A DNA stretch of 64,000 nt from Leuctra nigra (GCA_934045905.1 OW203761.1:34460964-34524963), one strand, 5' to 3'. Numbered from the stretch's first letter, positions 1 to 13,168 are shown. Program-made: numbers and translations. The notes: generated by a model from the sequence alone, not told the origin.

Positions 1-476
1 TTATATAGCTGTGTGAACTTTTCGGGTTTGCTGTACGCCAAGGTAAAATTTCTTCCTTAATAGGTACATATGCCATAACTTTTGAAACATTCCATTTTTT
101 TACAATGAGAAAATAATTTGAAGATCTTGGAAGCTACGTCGATATTACATTGGGGAGCAGGGAACTACAATCACGACCACAATAAAAAATTAGCATAGAT
201 ACCCTACCCCAGTGGATATTTCGTACCCAACCCTGCCTCAAAGGTAGAAATCCCTAAGTCCATTCTAATTATTCTTGTCAAGTACCTAAAGCTAAAAAAA
301 CAGTAGGTAAACATACTGCCATGATCCAATCATGAAAAGTGACCCGTCATTTTTCTTTGAGTTAAATTGCAAATTGGTAGGAAAAGTGGATATCGTGCTT
401 TCTACTTCTAAAGTACCTACCTACAGAATATTCTCTTCACTTTCTCAAACCAGATCAATGAGCTTCCTTCACTTAC

Positions 477-577
477 TTGTAATTTTGCCTTGAGCTCCTT
501 CTTCTGTGCCATAGTGACGGGCATTGCTTTGATCTGCATGATGTCTTCCCACGTTCGCTCTTCATTGGATAGATTTT
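477..577 (-). CDS. Second coding exon of an unidentified minus-strand gene (runs off left edge)
   Basis: Read on the minus strand, an AG acceptor precedes base 577 and a GTAAGT donor follows base 477. The exon is 101 nt. It enters in phase 1 and leaves in phase 0, so it joins the exon at 5146-5311 in frame and completes a Glu codon at the junction. It encodes E-NLSNEERTWEDIMQIKAMP and then a Lys-rich helix ending KKELKAKLQ. The peptide is charged, with no signal peptide or membrane segment, so it looks intracellular. I do not recognise the family. Later exons would lie left of the window. Confidence 0.65.
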
Positions 578-2179
578 CTATGGAAACATAAATAAAAAGG
601 TAGTTTAGTAGTTGGAGCCGTAGGTACCTCACCCTTTATACCTTTATGGCAGATGCATTAATGTAGGGTCCACCACTGAAGGCATAAGAGACAGTTCTAG
701 TACCTAGCAGAGTAGGTACAGTCTTAGTACAGAGTTGTACCGTAAAAGTGGTACCCAATTTCGAGACCCAATTTTTAATTTTCGAGTACTTCCTACTTAA
801 ATATGTACCTACCTACATTAGAATAAATGCATGCAAACAATTCAATGAAGATTTATGTAGGTACCTACTCTACTACCTAGAAAGGTATTAAGTAACCTTT
901 CTAGACTAATACCTACCTAAATCCATCTTTGGAATTTTATGGCAATACTTATTTAGGAAGGTACCTACCTACTTCATTTTGAGTGGGGGGTCAAAATTAT
1001 CGGGGATCGATGAATGTGAGGAAAAGGTAGTTCGCCGTCTGGGCGGCTTGCTCCCCAGTTTGCCTCGCAGGGCTTTTTGAATTTTTGATACAAAATAATC
1101 GAATTTTAAACTATTTCTTTTCAAAGAAATTTACATTGTGTGATATGTAATATAATCTGTAACTATTTGTTTTTATAAAATTCTCATTAGTACACCCGAA
1201 GTTAAATAGTTCAACATGGGGATTTGGCTGGCTTCTTTTGACGCTGACCCTACATCCTACCTGATAAATCTGGCAGCATGGCGACCTGAACATCTACGGC
1301 TGCAGATGGTCGCCTGGCAGTGCTGTGGTATTGGTTTCTCGTAGATGTACGCCGGTTTAATGTCTGCTTTACATCACCGCGGATCCGTTTACTTGTGGCT
1401 GAAAAATAAAACAACATTTTCAGTTCATCTACCAATCAAATTATTACAGGGTTGTATTAATTTTGCCCAGCCCAAAAAAAAACTGATCTCTTTTAAAAAA
1501 ATAAAAACCCAACAAACCCCAACAAACCTACCATTTAAATTAAATGTTATTAGGTTATTTTTTTAATAATCACAATGGCAATAATAATTAGTCAACTACC
1601 TATGTCACATTGCCATTAGCTATATAGGAATGTTCCTGGGTCAATTGACATACAATTTTGGTTTCGTAAATTGTTTACCTACACCCACAGACACAAAACT
1701 GAGCATTTCTCCCCCCTTTGGATGGTGAAATTCATTATTTCTGACTTTATTGGATATTTACGTTTTCAGATCATATTTTTCTATAGTTAAATTATACTCA
1801 GTGGATTGCTTTTAAGGCTATTCAAGTGATACCACGTGACTAAACTTATAAAACACGAAATTTGCTAAACTATTGCACATAAAAGGAAGATAATGTATTT
1901 TCCTCATTCTATAAGTGATTCTACAACCCACTTAACCTTTTTCGACTCCAATATTTTGGTCCCGAAATTTTTTTGACGAAATATTGCTGTTTCATTAAAA
2001 AAATTGCACAGACCGCAATTTTCACTCTACAGACTTGCTAGTGGGCTCGTTGTCTTCGTTATGAAAATACGAAGATAGTCCAGTAATTTTAGTGAAAAAA
2101 TCAGCATAACCCACTACTAATTGCAACAGAAGCGTTTTTGGTACCGTTCGATTCAGAAAAGTGTCCTCTACAACATATC

Positions 2180-2672
2180 CAAAATCACCCGAAATCGCTG
2201 TACGGAAAAAGGGTTTTAATCACTTTTTAAGTTAATTTCCCATGTTAATTCCAACTTGAAAAAAAAAACTTTTTTTCATGTACTAACTCCGATTTTGACG
2301 AAACTTGGCAGAATTGTTTAACATCCTAAATAAACACAAATAGCTCTCTTAGCATTTTCCTCTAAATCTCACCGTTTGGGAAATATGGACCTCGCAAAAC
2401 GTCAAATTACACTCAAAGTGACCTAAATCGACGAAAACTGACTAAAACATGACTTTTCAATGGTCCATATTTCCCAAACGATGATATTTAGAGGAAAACG
2501 CTAAGAGAGCTATTTGTGTTTATTTAGGATGGTGAACAATTCTGCCAAGTTTCGTCAAAATCGAAGTTACATGAAAAAAAGTTTTTTTTGCAAGATGGAA
2601 TTAACACGGGAAATTAACTTAAAAAGTCATTAAAAGTTAAAACCCTTTTTCCATACAGCGATTTTGGGTGCC
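2180..2672. repeat. Foldback inverted repeat with ~210-bp arms
   Basis: The left arm 2180-2391 is nearly the reverse complement of the right arm 2462-2672, around a loop of about 70 bp. Matching landmarks are TTTGGGAAATATGGACC on the left against GGTCCATATTTCCCAAACG on the right, and CAAAATCACCC on the left against GATTTTGGGTG on the right. There is no ORF, so this is a MITE or foldback element. I found no clear target duplication. Confidence 0.7.
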
Positions 2673-3157
2673 ATTAGGGTGAAACTAAGCAGCACTATCC
2701 AGACCTTCCACCTGAATTCACACTTTGCCAACCTAAACTTTCCAAAGTGAATCCGCTAACTTCAATGTGCCACCTAGTTCTAGCTGATTTTAAGTTTGTT
2801 GTGTTGGTTCTAGCGTAGTACATCCTTTTTCGTTGCCATCTTCACCACCATAATCATTGTACAGAAGATTTGAACAAACTGTACCAACTTTATTTTAGAA
2901 AAATTGCAATTAAAATATCGAAAAAGAGCTTCAGTAGGTACTTCATAGGTATATGTATTATGATAATTCGTGCCAAGTTTCAGCTCGCTATGTTCAACGG
3001 TTATTTAGTTCCGATTTTTTCTGTGAATCGTCTTTGACCAGTTTGGATTGTCCCGGATATTTTTTTGACTTTCCAAAATGGGTTGATTTCGCTAAATATC
3101 GATCACAGCTGACATCTTCGTACCTACAATATTTGCCCTGAAATTAAAATCTCATAC

Positions 3158-3177
3158 CCCCCCCCCCCCCCCCCCCC
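3158..3177. repeat. Poly-C homopolymer
   Basis: An uninterrupted run of about 20 C lies in noncoding sequence. A similar run is at about 8080-8095. Exact lengths of such runs are unreliable in assemblies. Confidence 0.8.
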
Positions 3178-3562
3178 TCTGGAATCCCCTTAATTTTTAT
3201 CCCTAGAGTATTCTAATAAATCTTACACAACTAGGTACTACAGAGGTAAAACGAATAATATTCGATAGGTACTAGGTACCTGATTACTAATTTACTATTA
3301 AACAGATTATTCCTATTAAAGAAACTTCAAATTTTGAAGTGGAAAGTGTATGTTACAGGTGTTAAATGTAAAATCATAGAACAAAACTTTTAATAAAATT
3401 TTTAAATAAACAATAATTAATTTTTAATAAAACCCCAAAAACCCCACTGAGCTGTGCTTTTTTTTTTTTTTTTAATTGTTTTTTTACAACCCTTAATTAT
3501 TAGGAATCTAAATGATGTGGCAGGCAGCTTTAATTTTTCGGGAATATTAATATTTAAATAAG

Positions 3563-4210
3563 CGAGCGTCACCTTGGTACTATTATGGCACTTTCTCTGC
3601 GTATTTACTGTTTGTTTGTTATTTTGCCTGCACTGCCCAGGTCAAACCGCTCAACCAATCGATCTGAAAATTTGCACACATAGGTACTAACGTACCTAAT
3701 CTATGCGGTCTCTGGAATCGTTTTTGAACAGGATCCTGTGATTGGTTGATAACTGAATGTACTGTAACTCACACCGTTCGACGTATCAATTTGAAATTTT
3801 TCCCAGTTGTTGAGGCCGTCTTTTAGTGTTAGGATTATACATTTCATGGAAATCCGTTGATTTGTTAAAATTGAGATCAATGTTTTTTTGTGATTTTTGA
3901 TATTTAAACTAGAACCGCTTGAGTTTGACCGATCTTACTTAAAACTTTGCATGGTCATTGGGACCAACATTTTTGGTATTTTTGCATATTTGCAGACTAA
4001 TCTGTCATTATCTTCGAAAGTTGAATTGTCATTTTAAGGTCATTTTATCCTAAAATCTTGAAATATTTGCAAATTTATGCCAATAATTTCAATTATTATA
4101 TCAGCACTATCTTGATGCTTCCCTTCCAAGGCCTGTAGAGCACAGACTTGCAAACGCACATCAAATCGCATACAATACGAAGGCTCGCTATCAACGCGGT
4201 ACACAGAGCT
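3563..4210 (+). repeat. Left arm of a widely spaced inverted repeat
   Basis: This block is a diverged reverse complement of 7366-7985. Shared landmarks include the GAGCGTCACC end, the block around GACCTGGGCAGTG and its complement, TTGGGACCAACATTTT, and the inner end near ACGAAGGCTCGCTATCAACG. It contains sentence-like units such as 'AAATTTCAGATCGATTGG' that recur near 10896 and belong to a dispersed noncoding repeat family. No coding sequence was recognised. Confidence 0.65.
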
Positions 4211-5145
4211 TTTTCCTAGTAATAACTAGGTATACCTAAGTAATGACAAACAATTCAAATTGTTAGCATTGTTGTATCTATTCTTGATTTTATTAGCATA
4301 ATATGCAGGTGGGTAGGTACGTAGTACTGGTGGCTGATTCTAGAGCTTTCACGTTTTGCTTTAAAGCGTTTAACATTGTTTAGAACTTTAAAAAGTTGAC
4401 AACTAGGCCTTCAACGTTTTCTAGATTTATACTAATGCAAACGTAAACGGTTTCAAAACTCGTCTCAAGAATTGGCCTGCTGACTGTAAGCTATTATTTG
4501 TGGTGGGGGTCTAAGAGTTCAATGTGATGCGAATACTATGACACCAGAGACAACTTGTATAGGTTACCTACCTACTATAGTTTACCGGAGTAAAAGTCCA
4601 TGGCATTGCTCATGGGTTGTGGTTTGGTTTACCTAATCCATTTGGTAGTTCAGCATAGGCAAAGGAAGCTCTGAAAAGCTAACATGATAATCTACATTAG
4701 CTGACCACATCCCTAGTTGGCATCTTTACTGCCATTAGGGCAAAGGAGATGAATGGGGAAGAAGAATCTCTCCGTCACATTGAAAAAGCCAGTTGAGGAG
4801 CTCTCACAGTAAGCAGAATCAATCGATGCAAACGTATGCATACCTAACACACAGAAAGTTCCATTGCAAGGTACCAAAGTCCAAAGTAAGTGCAAGGTAA
4901 CGAAATTAACGCAGAAGGTTGAAGTAAACGCAAAAAGTTGGATTTTGCTGAATATTTGTTTTCAGTCGCGTCGCGTGAATTGCGAACATCACAACAAATT
5001 GTCATATACCTTGACACCATTTGCATTCGCAATTTTGTGTTTGCATTTTTTGTATGCGTCAATTGTGAATGGTCCTTTAAATAACTACGGAACATGCAGA
5101 CTTATAACAAAATACATCTAGGCACTCTACTAATGTCATTCATAC

Positions 5146-5311
5146 CTGCACGACACTGTTTGCTGGGAAGTAGGGTTGCAATGTGAGAAGGATCGCGTTG
5201 CAATACATCTAAATCCACATCACCGGGATAACTCTCTTGATAAAATTCAGCTCCCGCTTCTTCCCACCCTTGTGCACGTGACGCACGCTTCTTGCGTTCA
5301 CCACCAGACAT
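5146..5311 (-). CDS. First coding exon of an unidentified minus-strand gene
   Basis: On the minus strand the ATG is at 5311-5309 and a GTATGA donor follows base 5146. The exon is 166 nt (55 codons plus one base), so it ends in phase 1 and matches the phase of the exon at 477-577. The peptide starts MSGGERKKRASRAQG and continues as an acidic stretch with YPGDVDLDVLQRDPSHIATL. The basic start followed by acidic sequence, without hydrophobic segments, suggests a soluble cytoplasmic or nuclear protein. I do not recognise the family. The start lies 1.46 kb from the start of the plus-strand exon at 6776, so the two genes are divergent. Confidence 0.65.
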
Positions 5312-6775
5312 AATTAAGTCTTTCAATCTACACGATGCTTATTGTAAAGTATTTTAGGAATTGTTTATTCCTTATTAGATCATTCTTCTTCCTAAGTCAT
5401 GTCCCTACAATTGGTTAGATTAGTTTTAGGTAGGTAGGTAAGTCATTGTCAGACCCTCCTGAGCAAAATTCTTTTACACAGGGTTATCAGATCACTTGAA
5501 ATATGAATAATTCACTAAATTCCGTCATTAAATTATGCGTCAATCTTTAGTTCATTTACGTTCTTGTGGAGACCGTAGGTACTTTTGCATGCCGCACAAA
5601 TTTGATGTTTTGGCACCCATTTTTGTAGGGCTGACTAGCCTACTACCTACATTATTGAGATAAACAGTAATATGCATGGCAAATACCTAAAGACACATAA
5701 GAATAACTATTTACGTCACGTTTACATATTATTTAACACATAATTTTGAGGTAGCGGTCGCGAGACAAGATAATCCCTTCTTGTTGATTGTTGGGCGTTA
5801 ACCTGCGTTGGTTGCTCTGCTTCTGTCAAAGACAATCGGACAATCAGATTCTTTTGTCACCATCCATCCAGCCGAGATACCGAGACTGCAGAGATGTGAA
5901 GCGAGGTTCGTCCATTTGCTTCTAGGGGTCACCACAAGGGGCTCAATTCAAAGTTAATGCCGGGAAAAATATGGTTCATTTATTTCGTTCACATTCAGAG
6001 ATTTTTTAAAAATAAAACTTAAAACGGTACGTTATGTGTGTTCATAACAATGTTCATCCATAACATTATTCTGTAAGCAACGTTTTTGTATAGATTGACA
6101 CACGGTGGATTGACATGACAACTCAAGTACCTATGCAGTTCTTTTTAATTTTTAGCATCGTTTGCCCGCAGTTTTATTATTTGTTGCGTCATGAGAGCTA
6201 ACCATAACGTCTGCAATTATTTTCTAGAAATTATCTGGATGGCTGTAGTTTCTAAAATCAATTTTTGTAAAAAAAAAAAATGGAAATGTATGAACACATT
6301 TTTAGAAATTTGATTCACCAAACTCATTTTTTGATTATTTATTTTTGTAAACTAAATAATGGCTCAAACGTATCATGCAAATTAAGTATCTTTATTGTAA
6401 TTTGTATTAAATTAATATTTAAAATAGTGATTTGAGAGAATCGTCCATGCCGTGCGCAGAGGTTATTTTAGGCTCTCATTTGGGCCACCCTTGCTTGCTT
6501 AGAGTGATGTCTGAAAATATCTACGGTTCTCTTTCGAAATTATAAGATGCTGCTTTGAAACCTTCTGTCAGTTGCGAGACACATAGTAGCATGGTAGCAG
6601 TTAATCAACATGTTTAAGTTTCTAGCATCATAATTTGGCGAATTAAAAGTGCAAGATTTTCATTTGACATTTAGCATAGGTATCTTGTGTTGTGTTTGCA
6701 GTTGCAAAAGTGTACACTGAACAGTTTTTGGTCATGAAAGAGTTTTTATAAGTTCATAGTTTAACCATCACTACG
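5312..6775. other. Intergenic region between divergent starts
   Basis: No coding exon is evident. The stretch presumably holds the 5' untranslated regions and promoters of the minus-strand gene (start 5311) and the plus-strand transcript (start 6776). I could not place a confident TATA box or initiator. Confidence 0.4.
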
Positions 6776-6858
6776 ATGCCTTATCACTATTCTTATAATT
6801 ACTCCAAATCGCTGGCCGATAAAGATGGCAATATCCGAACATTTAAATTTAGGAGAGG
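6776..6858 (+). CDS. First coding exon of a plus-strand transcript of unknown identity
   Basis: An ATG at 6776 opens 27 codons plus two bases, ending at a GTGAGT donor (6859). The peptide starts MPYHYSYNYSKSLADKDGN and ends TFKFRRG across the junction. It joins the exon at 7151 in frame. Tyr and Asn enrichment at the N-terminus is notable. The combined two-exon peptide (71 residues) ends in phase 0, the phase needed by the first common calpain exon at 40096. It could therefore be a distant alternative start of the calpain gene, or a separate gene whose later exons I did not find. Confidence 0.55.
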
Positions 6859-7150
6859 GTGAGTGCAATACACTTTAGTTCGTGTTTTTCGTTTTACATT
6901 ATGTCATATTGTGACATCTGTGGCACAAATTGCTGTTGGCTCGTCTCCCAATGTTTGACAGCAACAGCAAGCAAGCTTACACTCTACAAAAGTCAGGATA
7001 TCACAATGTTATTCGAATTTATAGCAATCTTAGCAATCACCTTCATTTTATTACTATCTTCTGGTTTGTTTATTCCCCATCGATGTCATGAGATTCTTTC
7101 GTTATGTTTTTTTATAACTATGTTTCCTTGATGACGTGATTTTTTTTCAG

Positions 7151-7280
7151 AACCCCTCAAGTGGGCAATGGTGAACCGTTAGTGAGCACAAGGGGCACTT
7201 ACCACTTGCTAAATCGTCTCATGAGAGGCCCCAGTACAGGGTCCATCGACTTCTACCATCCAGTGCACTCAATATTTAAG
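7151..7280 (+). CDS. Second coding exon of the plus-strand transcript
   Basis: A long T tract followed by CAG precedes base 7151, and a GTAGAA donor follows base 7280. The exon is 130 nt and supplies one base to a split Gly codon, then 43 codons: TPQVGNGEPLVSTRGTYHLL and onward to HPVHSIFK. It ends in phase 0. The reading frame, strong acceptor and phase match with 6776-6858 support a real exon. No domain was recognised. The right arm of the large inverted repeat begins less than 100 bp downstream. Confidence 0.55.
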
Positions 7281-7365
7281 GTAGAAATTTCAAATTTGAT
7301 TGCACTTTTTTTGTTACGATTAGACATTACCACGTACATTTTAACTAGGCAAACGCTCTGTGTAC

Positions 7366-7985
7366 CGCGTTGATAAGCGAGCCTTCGTATTGTATGTAAT
7401 TTTATATGCGTTTTTCCTAGTCTCTGCTCTACAGGCCTTGGACCTGAAGCGTCAAGATAGCACTATTATAATATTTGAAATTATTGGCATAGGTACCTAT
7501 ATTGGCAAATATTTCAGGATTATAGAACAAAATGTCCTTAAAATGATAATATCATTTGAAGTGATCACGACAGATAAGTCTGAAAATTGGCAAACATATC
7601 TAAAATGTTGGTCCCAATGGCCAATACCATGCAAAGTTTTAAGTTAATCGGTCAAACGGTTCATGATAAAATTTTAAAAAAATCATAAGGTTTTAAATTT
7701 TAACTAATGATAAGATTTGGCTGAAACTTTGTAAGGTTAAGGACAATGTTGGTTGCACTGACTTTGCAAAATTTCATATTGATCGGACCAACCAATCAAA
7801 AGATTGTTTTTTTACATTTGAACCAATCACGGATCCCTTTGAAAAACGATCTCAGAGAACGCTTAGATTACGTTAGTATATACATGTGTGCAAAATTTCA
7901 GATCGATTGGTAGTGCGGTGTGACCTGGGCAGTGAAAAAAAAGCACAGAGAAAGTTCCATAAGAGTACCGTGGTGACGCTCGGTT
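7366..7985 (-). repeat. Right arm of the widely spaced inverted repeat
   Basis: This is the reverse-complement partner of 3563-4210. The outer end carries GGTGACGCTCGG and the inner end carries GCGTTGATAAGCGAGCC. The arms are clearly diverged, so the duplication is old. Confidence 0.65.
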
Positions 7986-10639
7986 TATGTGCTGCGCACC
8001 AGTTTAAAATTTAAAATCCATTTAAATATATTTTCCTATTATATCTGAAGCCAGTGGCGTTCAAAGGAGGACGGAATCCCCCCCCCCCCCCCCCCAACTG
8101 GCATTACTTCCCCCTAATTAAATGCGAAAAGTGAACAATGTGTAGATTGTCAAACTATGAATAAAATAGGTAGTTGTCACATCGCATAAAATTGCACCAA
8201 ATCCATTCCAGAAATGTATATGAATTACCGAGGCGAGAATGGGAATATGATCTACATAAAAGCCTTTATCTCTTCGTCAAATTGACATAAGGTGGCTCAA
8301 CCAATCGGGACATGGTCTCAGATCTTCATAATTCTCTGTCTACTTATTGATAATCATGCCATAATTAATAATTATGCCATACACCTTCTCTCAAAAAATT
8401 AAACACTTCTCGTGTCTAAATTGAGTTTTCTTACCCATGCTATCTTATGGCAGCCAAGTAAACACATTTAGGCTAATAATGCAGATCTAATTTGTATGTA
8501 TTCTAAACTTTTAACAAATAACTTAATTTCTGGTAGATAGTTGGATATTCTACTAGGAAAAAATTTGAAAACAATAGGTTTCAACGTGTGCTATTTTAAA
8601 AGCTATAAACCAAAAATTAGGTAAATGATTTTCCAACCTGTTTTTTTCATTCTCGGAAGGCAATAAATTGAATTGAAAGATTAAATGATAATTTTTATGA
8701 TTCCTTTTTTCTTATTAATAATAAATTAATATAGTTGAAATGATGGAAAAGTAATTTGAAAGCATGCAAGTCATTCAGAATTTCCGGACACGGAAAGCGC
8801 ATTTGTACTCATTTACTCCAAGAAATGGAGCTCATTTATGTATATTCCATTCTTCGTCTCTGGTTCTAGCTTCGGTTCTAGCTTCGTCTCTGGCTCGTAT
8901 TATATCTAACCAATGAGTATATAAACTAGCTTATAAACATTTCAAGTTTCGCAAGAAAAGCAATTTAGTACGACATTGATGGGATTATCCATCTTTGCGG
9001 CATTAGTCAAACAATATTAACTGATAACTCTTTTATTAGCAAATGAAATGACAATTGGCCTTCACCTGAGATGACTCAGAGAACACGATGATCGTGTTTT
9101 ATTGTTTTACTTAGTTGATATAAATTCCCAACATTATGGGACACTCCCTACAAGGTCGGACGGGAGAGGAAGCCTTTGGGATAATGCAGGATCAGTAGGG
9201 ATATAGCTTCGGTGGCAAAAGTTTGCCAGACAGTGGGAGGCTATTTTTACGTTGGCCACGTCATGGATGAAGATATCAACATAACATGGGTTATACCTTC
9301 TGGTTCCTGCTATTGAGCAATATTCTGACTAAGATCAATAACATTTTTCTATCATTTCCTGTACTCTATTGCCTTTAACCTCACAAACCCACAATTTTAT
9401 AGCCGCGTTTTAAATAAAAGTTTAAATGGTCATTTATAAATCTAATTTGTTGTTGTTGTATACTACATACGTTTCATCTTTTAATCTGTCACTAGGAAAA
9501 TAATCTATAAATTCTTATTAGACTGAGCAAAGAGGATAGAAAATCATTAAATGTTTGTATCCATTGAAAGACTCCTTTGTTATTGTTGGTAATAACGGGC
9601 CTAAGACCAGGAAAGGCATTGAATATTGTCAAAAATTCGCTTTGAAATCTGGTTAACCTGAATTGTTTCTCGCTTTTTGTTCTTATTATTACTCCAAGAA
9701 TGAAGCCATTTTATGTAGAATATGTTCTCCTCAGATTTTCGAAATAATTTGTAATTCTGAATTAGGTAATTCAGAGCTGAATTAGTTGAATGAAATTAAT
9801 GTTTATATTACCTAATCTTGAACCATTCTCGAAGACAGCGCTAACTTGCAAGGTGGACGTATCTTCTTGAGCTCACGGATGTCTGACGACTATGATTATT
9901 GCAGGAACTCTGTTATTCTTATCTGTTATCAGCTTCATTTAAGCCTATTGTCAGTTGACGTCTTATTTGCGATTTCCTCTTGGAATTTTCGTTGACGTAA
10001 AAATACATACAATTAATTAATAGGCGCATCATTTACAAGATAAATTTCGCACGCAATAAATCTTTGATTGTAGTCTGGGTCTGGAAATAAAGGAAGGGTG
10101 ACTGGGGAAAATTTTAGATTTGTCATATTTTCCTTTTTTTAATTTATTCTATCATCGATTTGCAAATGTGTGCTGCCATGAATGCTTCCAAAATTGAAAA
10201 AATATCAGTTTAGCCATAAAAGTATTTTGTGTCATTGTGCACCGAGGTGGTCTTCAACAATGTCAATGTGTAATAATTTCGAGTCGATGAATATATTTTT
10301 GAATGTCAAATTCATTTGATGGACAAAAATAATTACGAAATAATAAGACCAAGAAATTATTGACGATTATAATTATTGTACTTATTACTACTTAATGGGA
10401 TTTATTATTATTCCTACTTAGTATATATTGTCAGACTTTAGATAGGATTTTCTCCAGTACCACCCAAATCCTGTTCATATTACTTGATTTTTTGTGAGTG
10501 CTCCATGGACTGTTGAGGTCGAGGACTACTCTTATTTCATTTTTGTATATCTTTCCAAACAATTGATACAAAAATAAAACCTGGATACATTTGACAGCAA
10601 TTAATGTTTAAAAGTTGATAAAATGTGATCTTTTATGAC
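7986..10639. other. Noncoding, nothing recognised
   Basis: Apart from a poly-C run near 8080 I see no gene, RNA or bounded element. All open frames are short and lack splice-site support. Confidence 0.4.
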
Positions 10640-10985
10640 ATTGCACAATTACAAGTTGATCGGATCAACCAGAAAATATTTCAGAAGATACATATATTTT
10701 TTTTTAATTAACCAATCAACGGATTTCAAAAAAATTAATAGCCCTAAAACTACACGACTGCCTCAAAATCAGTGAAAAATTTAAATTTGATACCTAAATC
10801 AATCTGTGTGAGCTAAGGCTATTTTCATTTTTGAACCAATTAGAGGGCAGCCCTAAAAACTATACACTATTAATTGAGAATGATATTAGTATGTGTGCAA
10901 AATTTCAGCTCGATCGGAAAAATATGTGTCCTGTGGCTTTGAGCCAAAAATAGGGGGAAAAAACAGCTAAAGAGTCCAAAAGTGC
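10640..10985. repeat. Third copy of the dispersed repeat family
   Basis: Phrases such as GTGTGCAAAATTTCAGCTCG and 'agttgatcggatcaacca' match the family in the inverted-repeat arms at 3563-4210 and 7366-7985. This copy is partial and diverged. Confidence 0.45.
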
Positions 10986-11042
10986 CGAATCAATAACCCT
11001 CACTGCGCTCACTCAAATATTGTTTTGGATGCAAGGCAATTG

Positions 11043-11748
11043 CAGGGGCGGATCCAAGGAGGGGCGGAAGGGGCGATCGCCCCCCCCCATGATTCCTCCT
11101 CCACCTTCTATTAAGATCAGCAGGCTGATTTTTCATTTCGTCAAATTTACAAAAAATATCGTAATCATGGCTTAGTTTTTGGCAAGGTTTAATCAATTTA
11201 ATCTTTGCTCTAAAAGTGCCTTAAAACTAAATTTTTTTTTCAATATTTCGAAAAAAATTGCCTTCGGCGACAGGCTTTTGGCGGATGAAAGCATGGGCGT
11301 CCACAGGGGTGACTGGGGGGGGCAAGGATGTCAGGATAGCATACAAATTTGGTGGTGTTATTTACGTATAGTTTCATTTTCTAAACAAAAAACTCAGAAA
11401 ATTAATTTCGAAGTGTCAACAAACCAAAAAATACCCTGCGGGGCAAGGTGGGGGCACTACCCCCCAAAGTGTCCAAGCTTAAAAAATAATGAATTGTTCA
11501 ACAAAATACACCTCATAACGTCTCAAAATTTGATTAAAAGTGTCCAAAAACCAAAAATCGGCCTGCGGGGAAGGGTGGGGGGGCTCGCCCCCCACACCCC
11601 CCTTAGCCCATGGGACAATTGTTTTTCTTGCATTACCTCCACCCCCTGGCAAAAATTCTGCGGACGCCCGTGGCTGGGGATACCACTAGACCCCCTTAAT
11701 ATTTTCCAAAATCGCCCCCTCCATGACAAGAGGCTAGATCCGCCCCTG
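11043..11748. mobile_element. hAT-like nonautonomous element (706 bp)
   Basis: The element starts CAGGGGCGGATC and ends with the reverse complement GATCCGCCCCTG. It is flanked by a perfect 8-bp target duplication, GGCAATTG (11035-11042 and 11749-11756). An 8-bp duplication with a CAGGG-type end is the signature of hAT transposons. The interior has G- and C-runs but no transposase, so it must have been moved in trans. The long open frames inside are by-products of composition. Confidence 0.85.
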
Positions 11749-12879
11749 GGCAATTGGGGGGCCTAAACATTGTTTTGAAAATAATTAATTCTTCAGGGGA
11801 TGGGGGGGGGGGCACCCAAAACTTAGGGATGGACACAACAAAATATGCATCATACAGTATACTAAGGCTCTTATAATCAAAGTTAAAATAAGACAAATCT
11901 TTTCACTCACACACAATAAACCAATACGGAGATTGGGGAGGGTCTACAGTCCCTAAATAATTTTGAATTCATTTATTGAATTTAAAGGAGTTTTAAGAAT
12001 TTCTGACGATCAAGTGAATGAATGGTATGCATGAATTTATTAAAAACTATAGAAAGTGTTACACTAAAAAGTGTAAATTTTCATTCATAAAATATGAAAT
12101 ATAAGTTCAGTGGATATTTTGGCGGAAAACGGTAGTCCTGTCGAGGGATGTCATTATTATCTACGATTTGTATCCACTGATATTGTATCAACCAGCAAAG
12201 CAACGACGTTGCCATGGTTACAATAAAATATCATTTACGACATTACATCACATCCTTGTTCAAAAGGAATACTTTTTCCCGTCAAAATGTCCACTGCGAA
12301 TAGAGTTTTTAAACCAATGTGTATACAGTTTATTATTAAGGGACGAACAAAGCAATATGCGATATGATTTTAAATTGTTATAGTTGTTTATTCAAATGTA
12401 TATAATTTATTGACATGCATTATCAATGTAATTTTTATTGATAAAAAATGTGTATTCCTGAAAGCGTTACGCTTACAAATAAACAAATTAAATTAAATGA
12501 ATTTAAATTTCATATTTATAAATGACATTTTACACTTTTAAATTTTAAAAAAGTTTTTTTTAACTTTTACTAACATTGTTAAATTAAAAAAATTCTATTA
12601 ACAGCATTAAATAACTTTTGCATATTCCCTACAGAAATTTTCAAATCAGAAATCTTGAAATTGTAAAATCCCAATTTTCGTAAATTTTACAAAACAAGTA
12701 AACTTCAATTTTACTAATCTTTACTAAATTTTACTGTACGAGTTTTATTTACTCAACTCAACTTTCATATGTTTTATATTACAAGAGTCAAGACTTAATT
12801 TTAAAACTCTCCAAGAGGGGGAACTACAGATCCAATATTAAATATTCAAAGGTCTAAAGCTCATTTCCTTGGGTAGGTA

Positions 12880-13168
12880 CAGTGGCGGCTATTACAGTGT
12901 GCAAGGTGTGACAATTGCACACCTGATCATCCAAGAAAATTATTTAAAAGTGCTCCCTAATCCAGGAAGTAGATAGTTAAATATTTTGTCTAATCATTTT
13001 GCTCTCCAAAAGACGTAAAAATGCATCAATTTCAAACTAAAGATACAAAAAAATCCGGGGTTATGCGCCCCGACCCCGCATCTGCTGGGGGCTCTCCTCT
13101 TAGAGTACTTTCTTCTACGTCCTTCTATGTAATTGAACGCCTGTTGTAAAGCCAAATAGCCGCCACTG
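12880..13168. mobile_element. hAT-like MITE (289 bp)
   Basis: The terminal inverted repeat is CAGTGGCGGCTATT on the left and its complement AATAGCCGCCACTG on the right. The 8-bp duplication GGTAGGTA lies at 12872-12879 and 13169-13176. The target itself is a GGTA repeat, so part of the match could be chance, but the terminal repeats are clear. No coding capacity. Confidence 0.8.

Larger units (their letters stand above)
578..5145 (-). other. Long intron of the minus-strand gene with repeats
   Basis: This stretch separates the two minus-strand exons. I see no convincing coding exon in it. It holds a foldback repeat (2180-2672), a poly-C run near 3158-3177, one arm of a large inverted repeat (3563-4210) and scattered GGTA/TACC repeats. 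Confidence 0.5.

Noticed and set aside
11179..11766. 195-residue ORF
   Set aside because: It lies within the hAT-like element and reflects G/C-run composition; no transposase motif.
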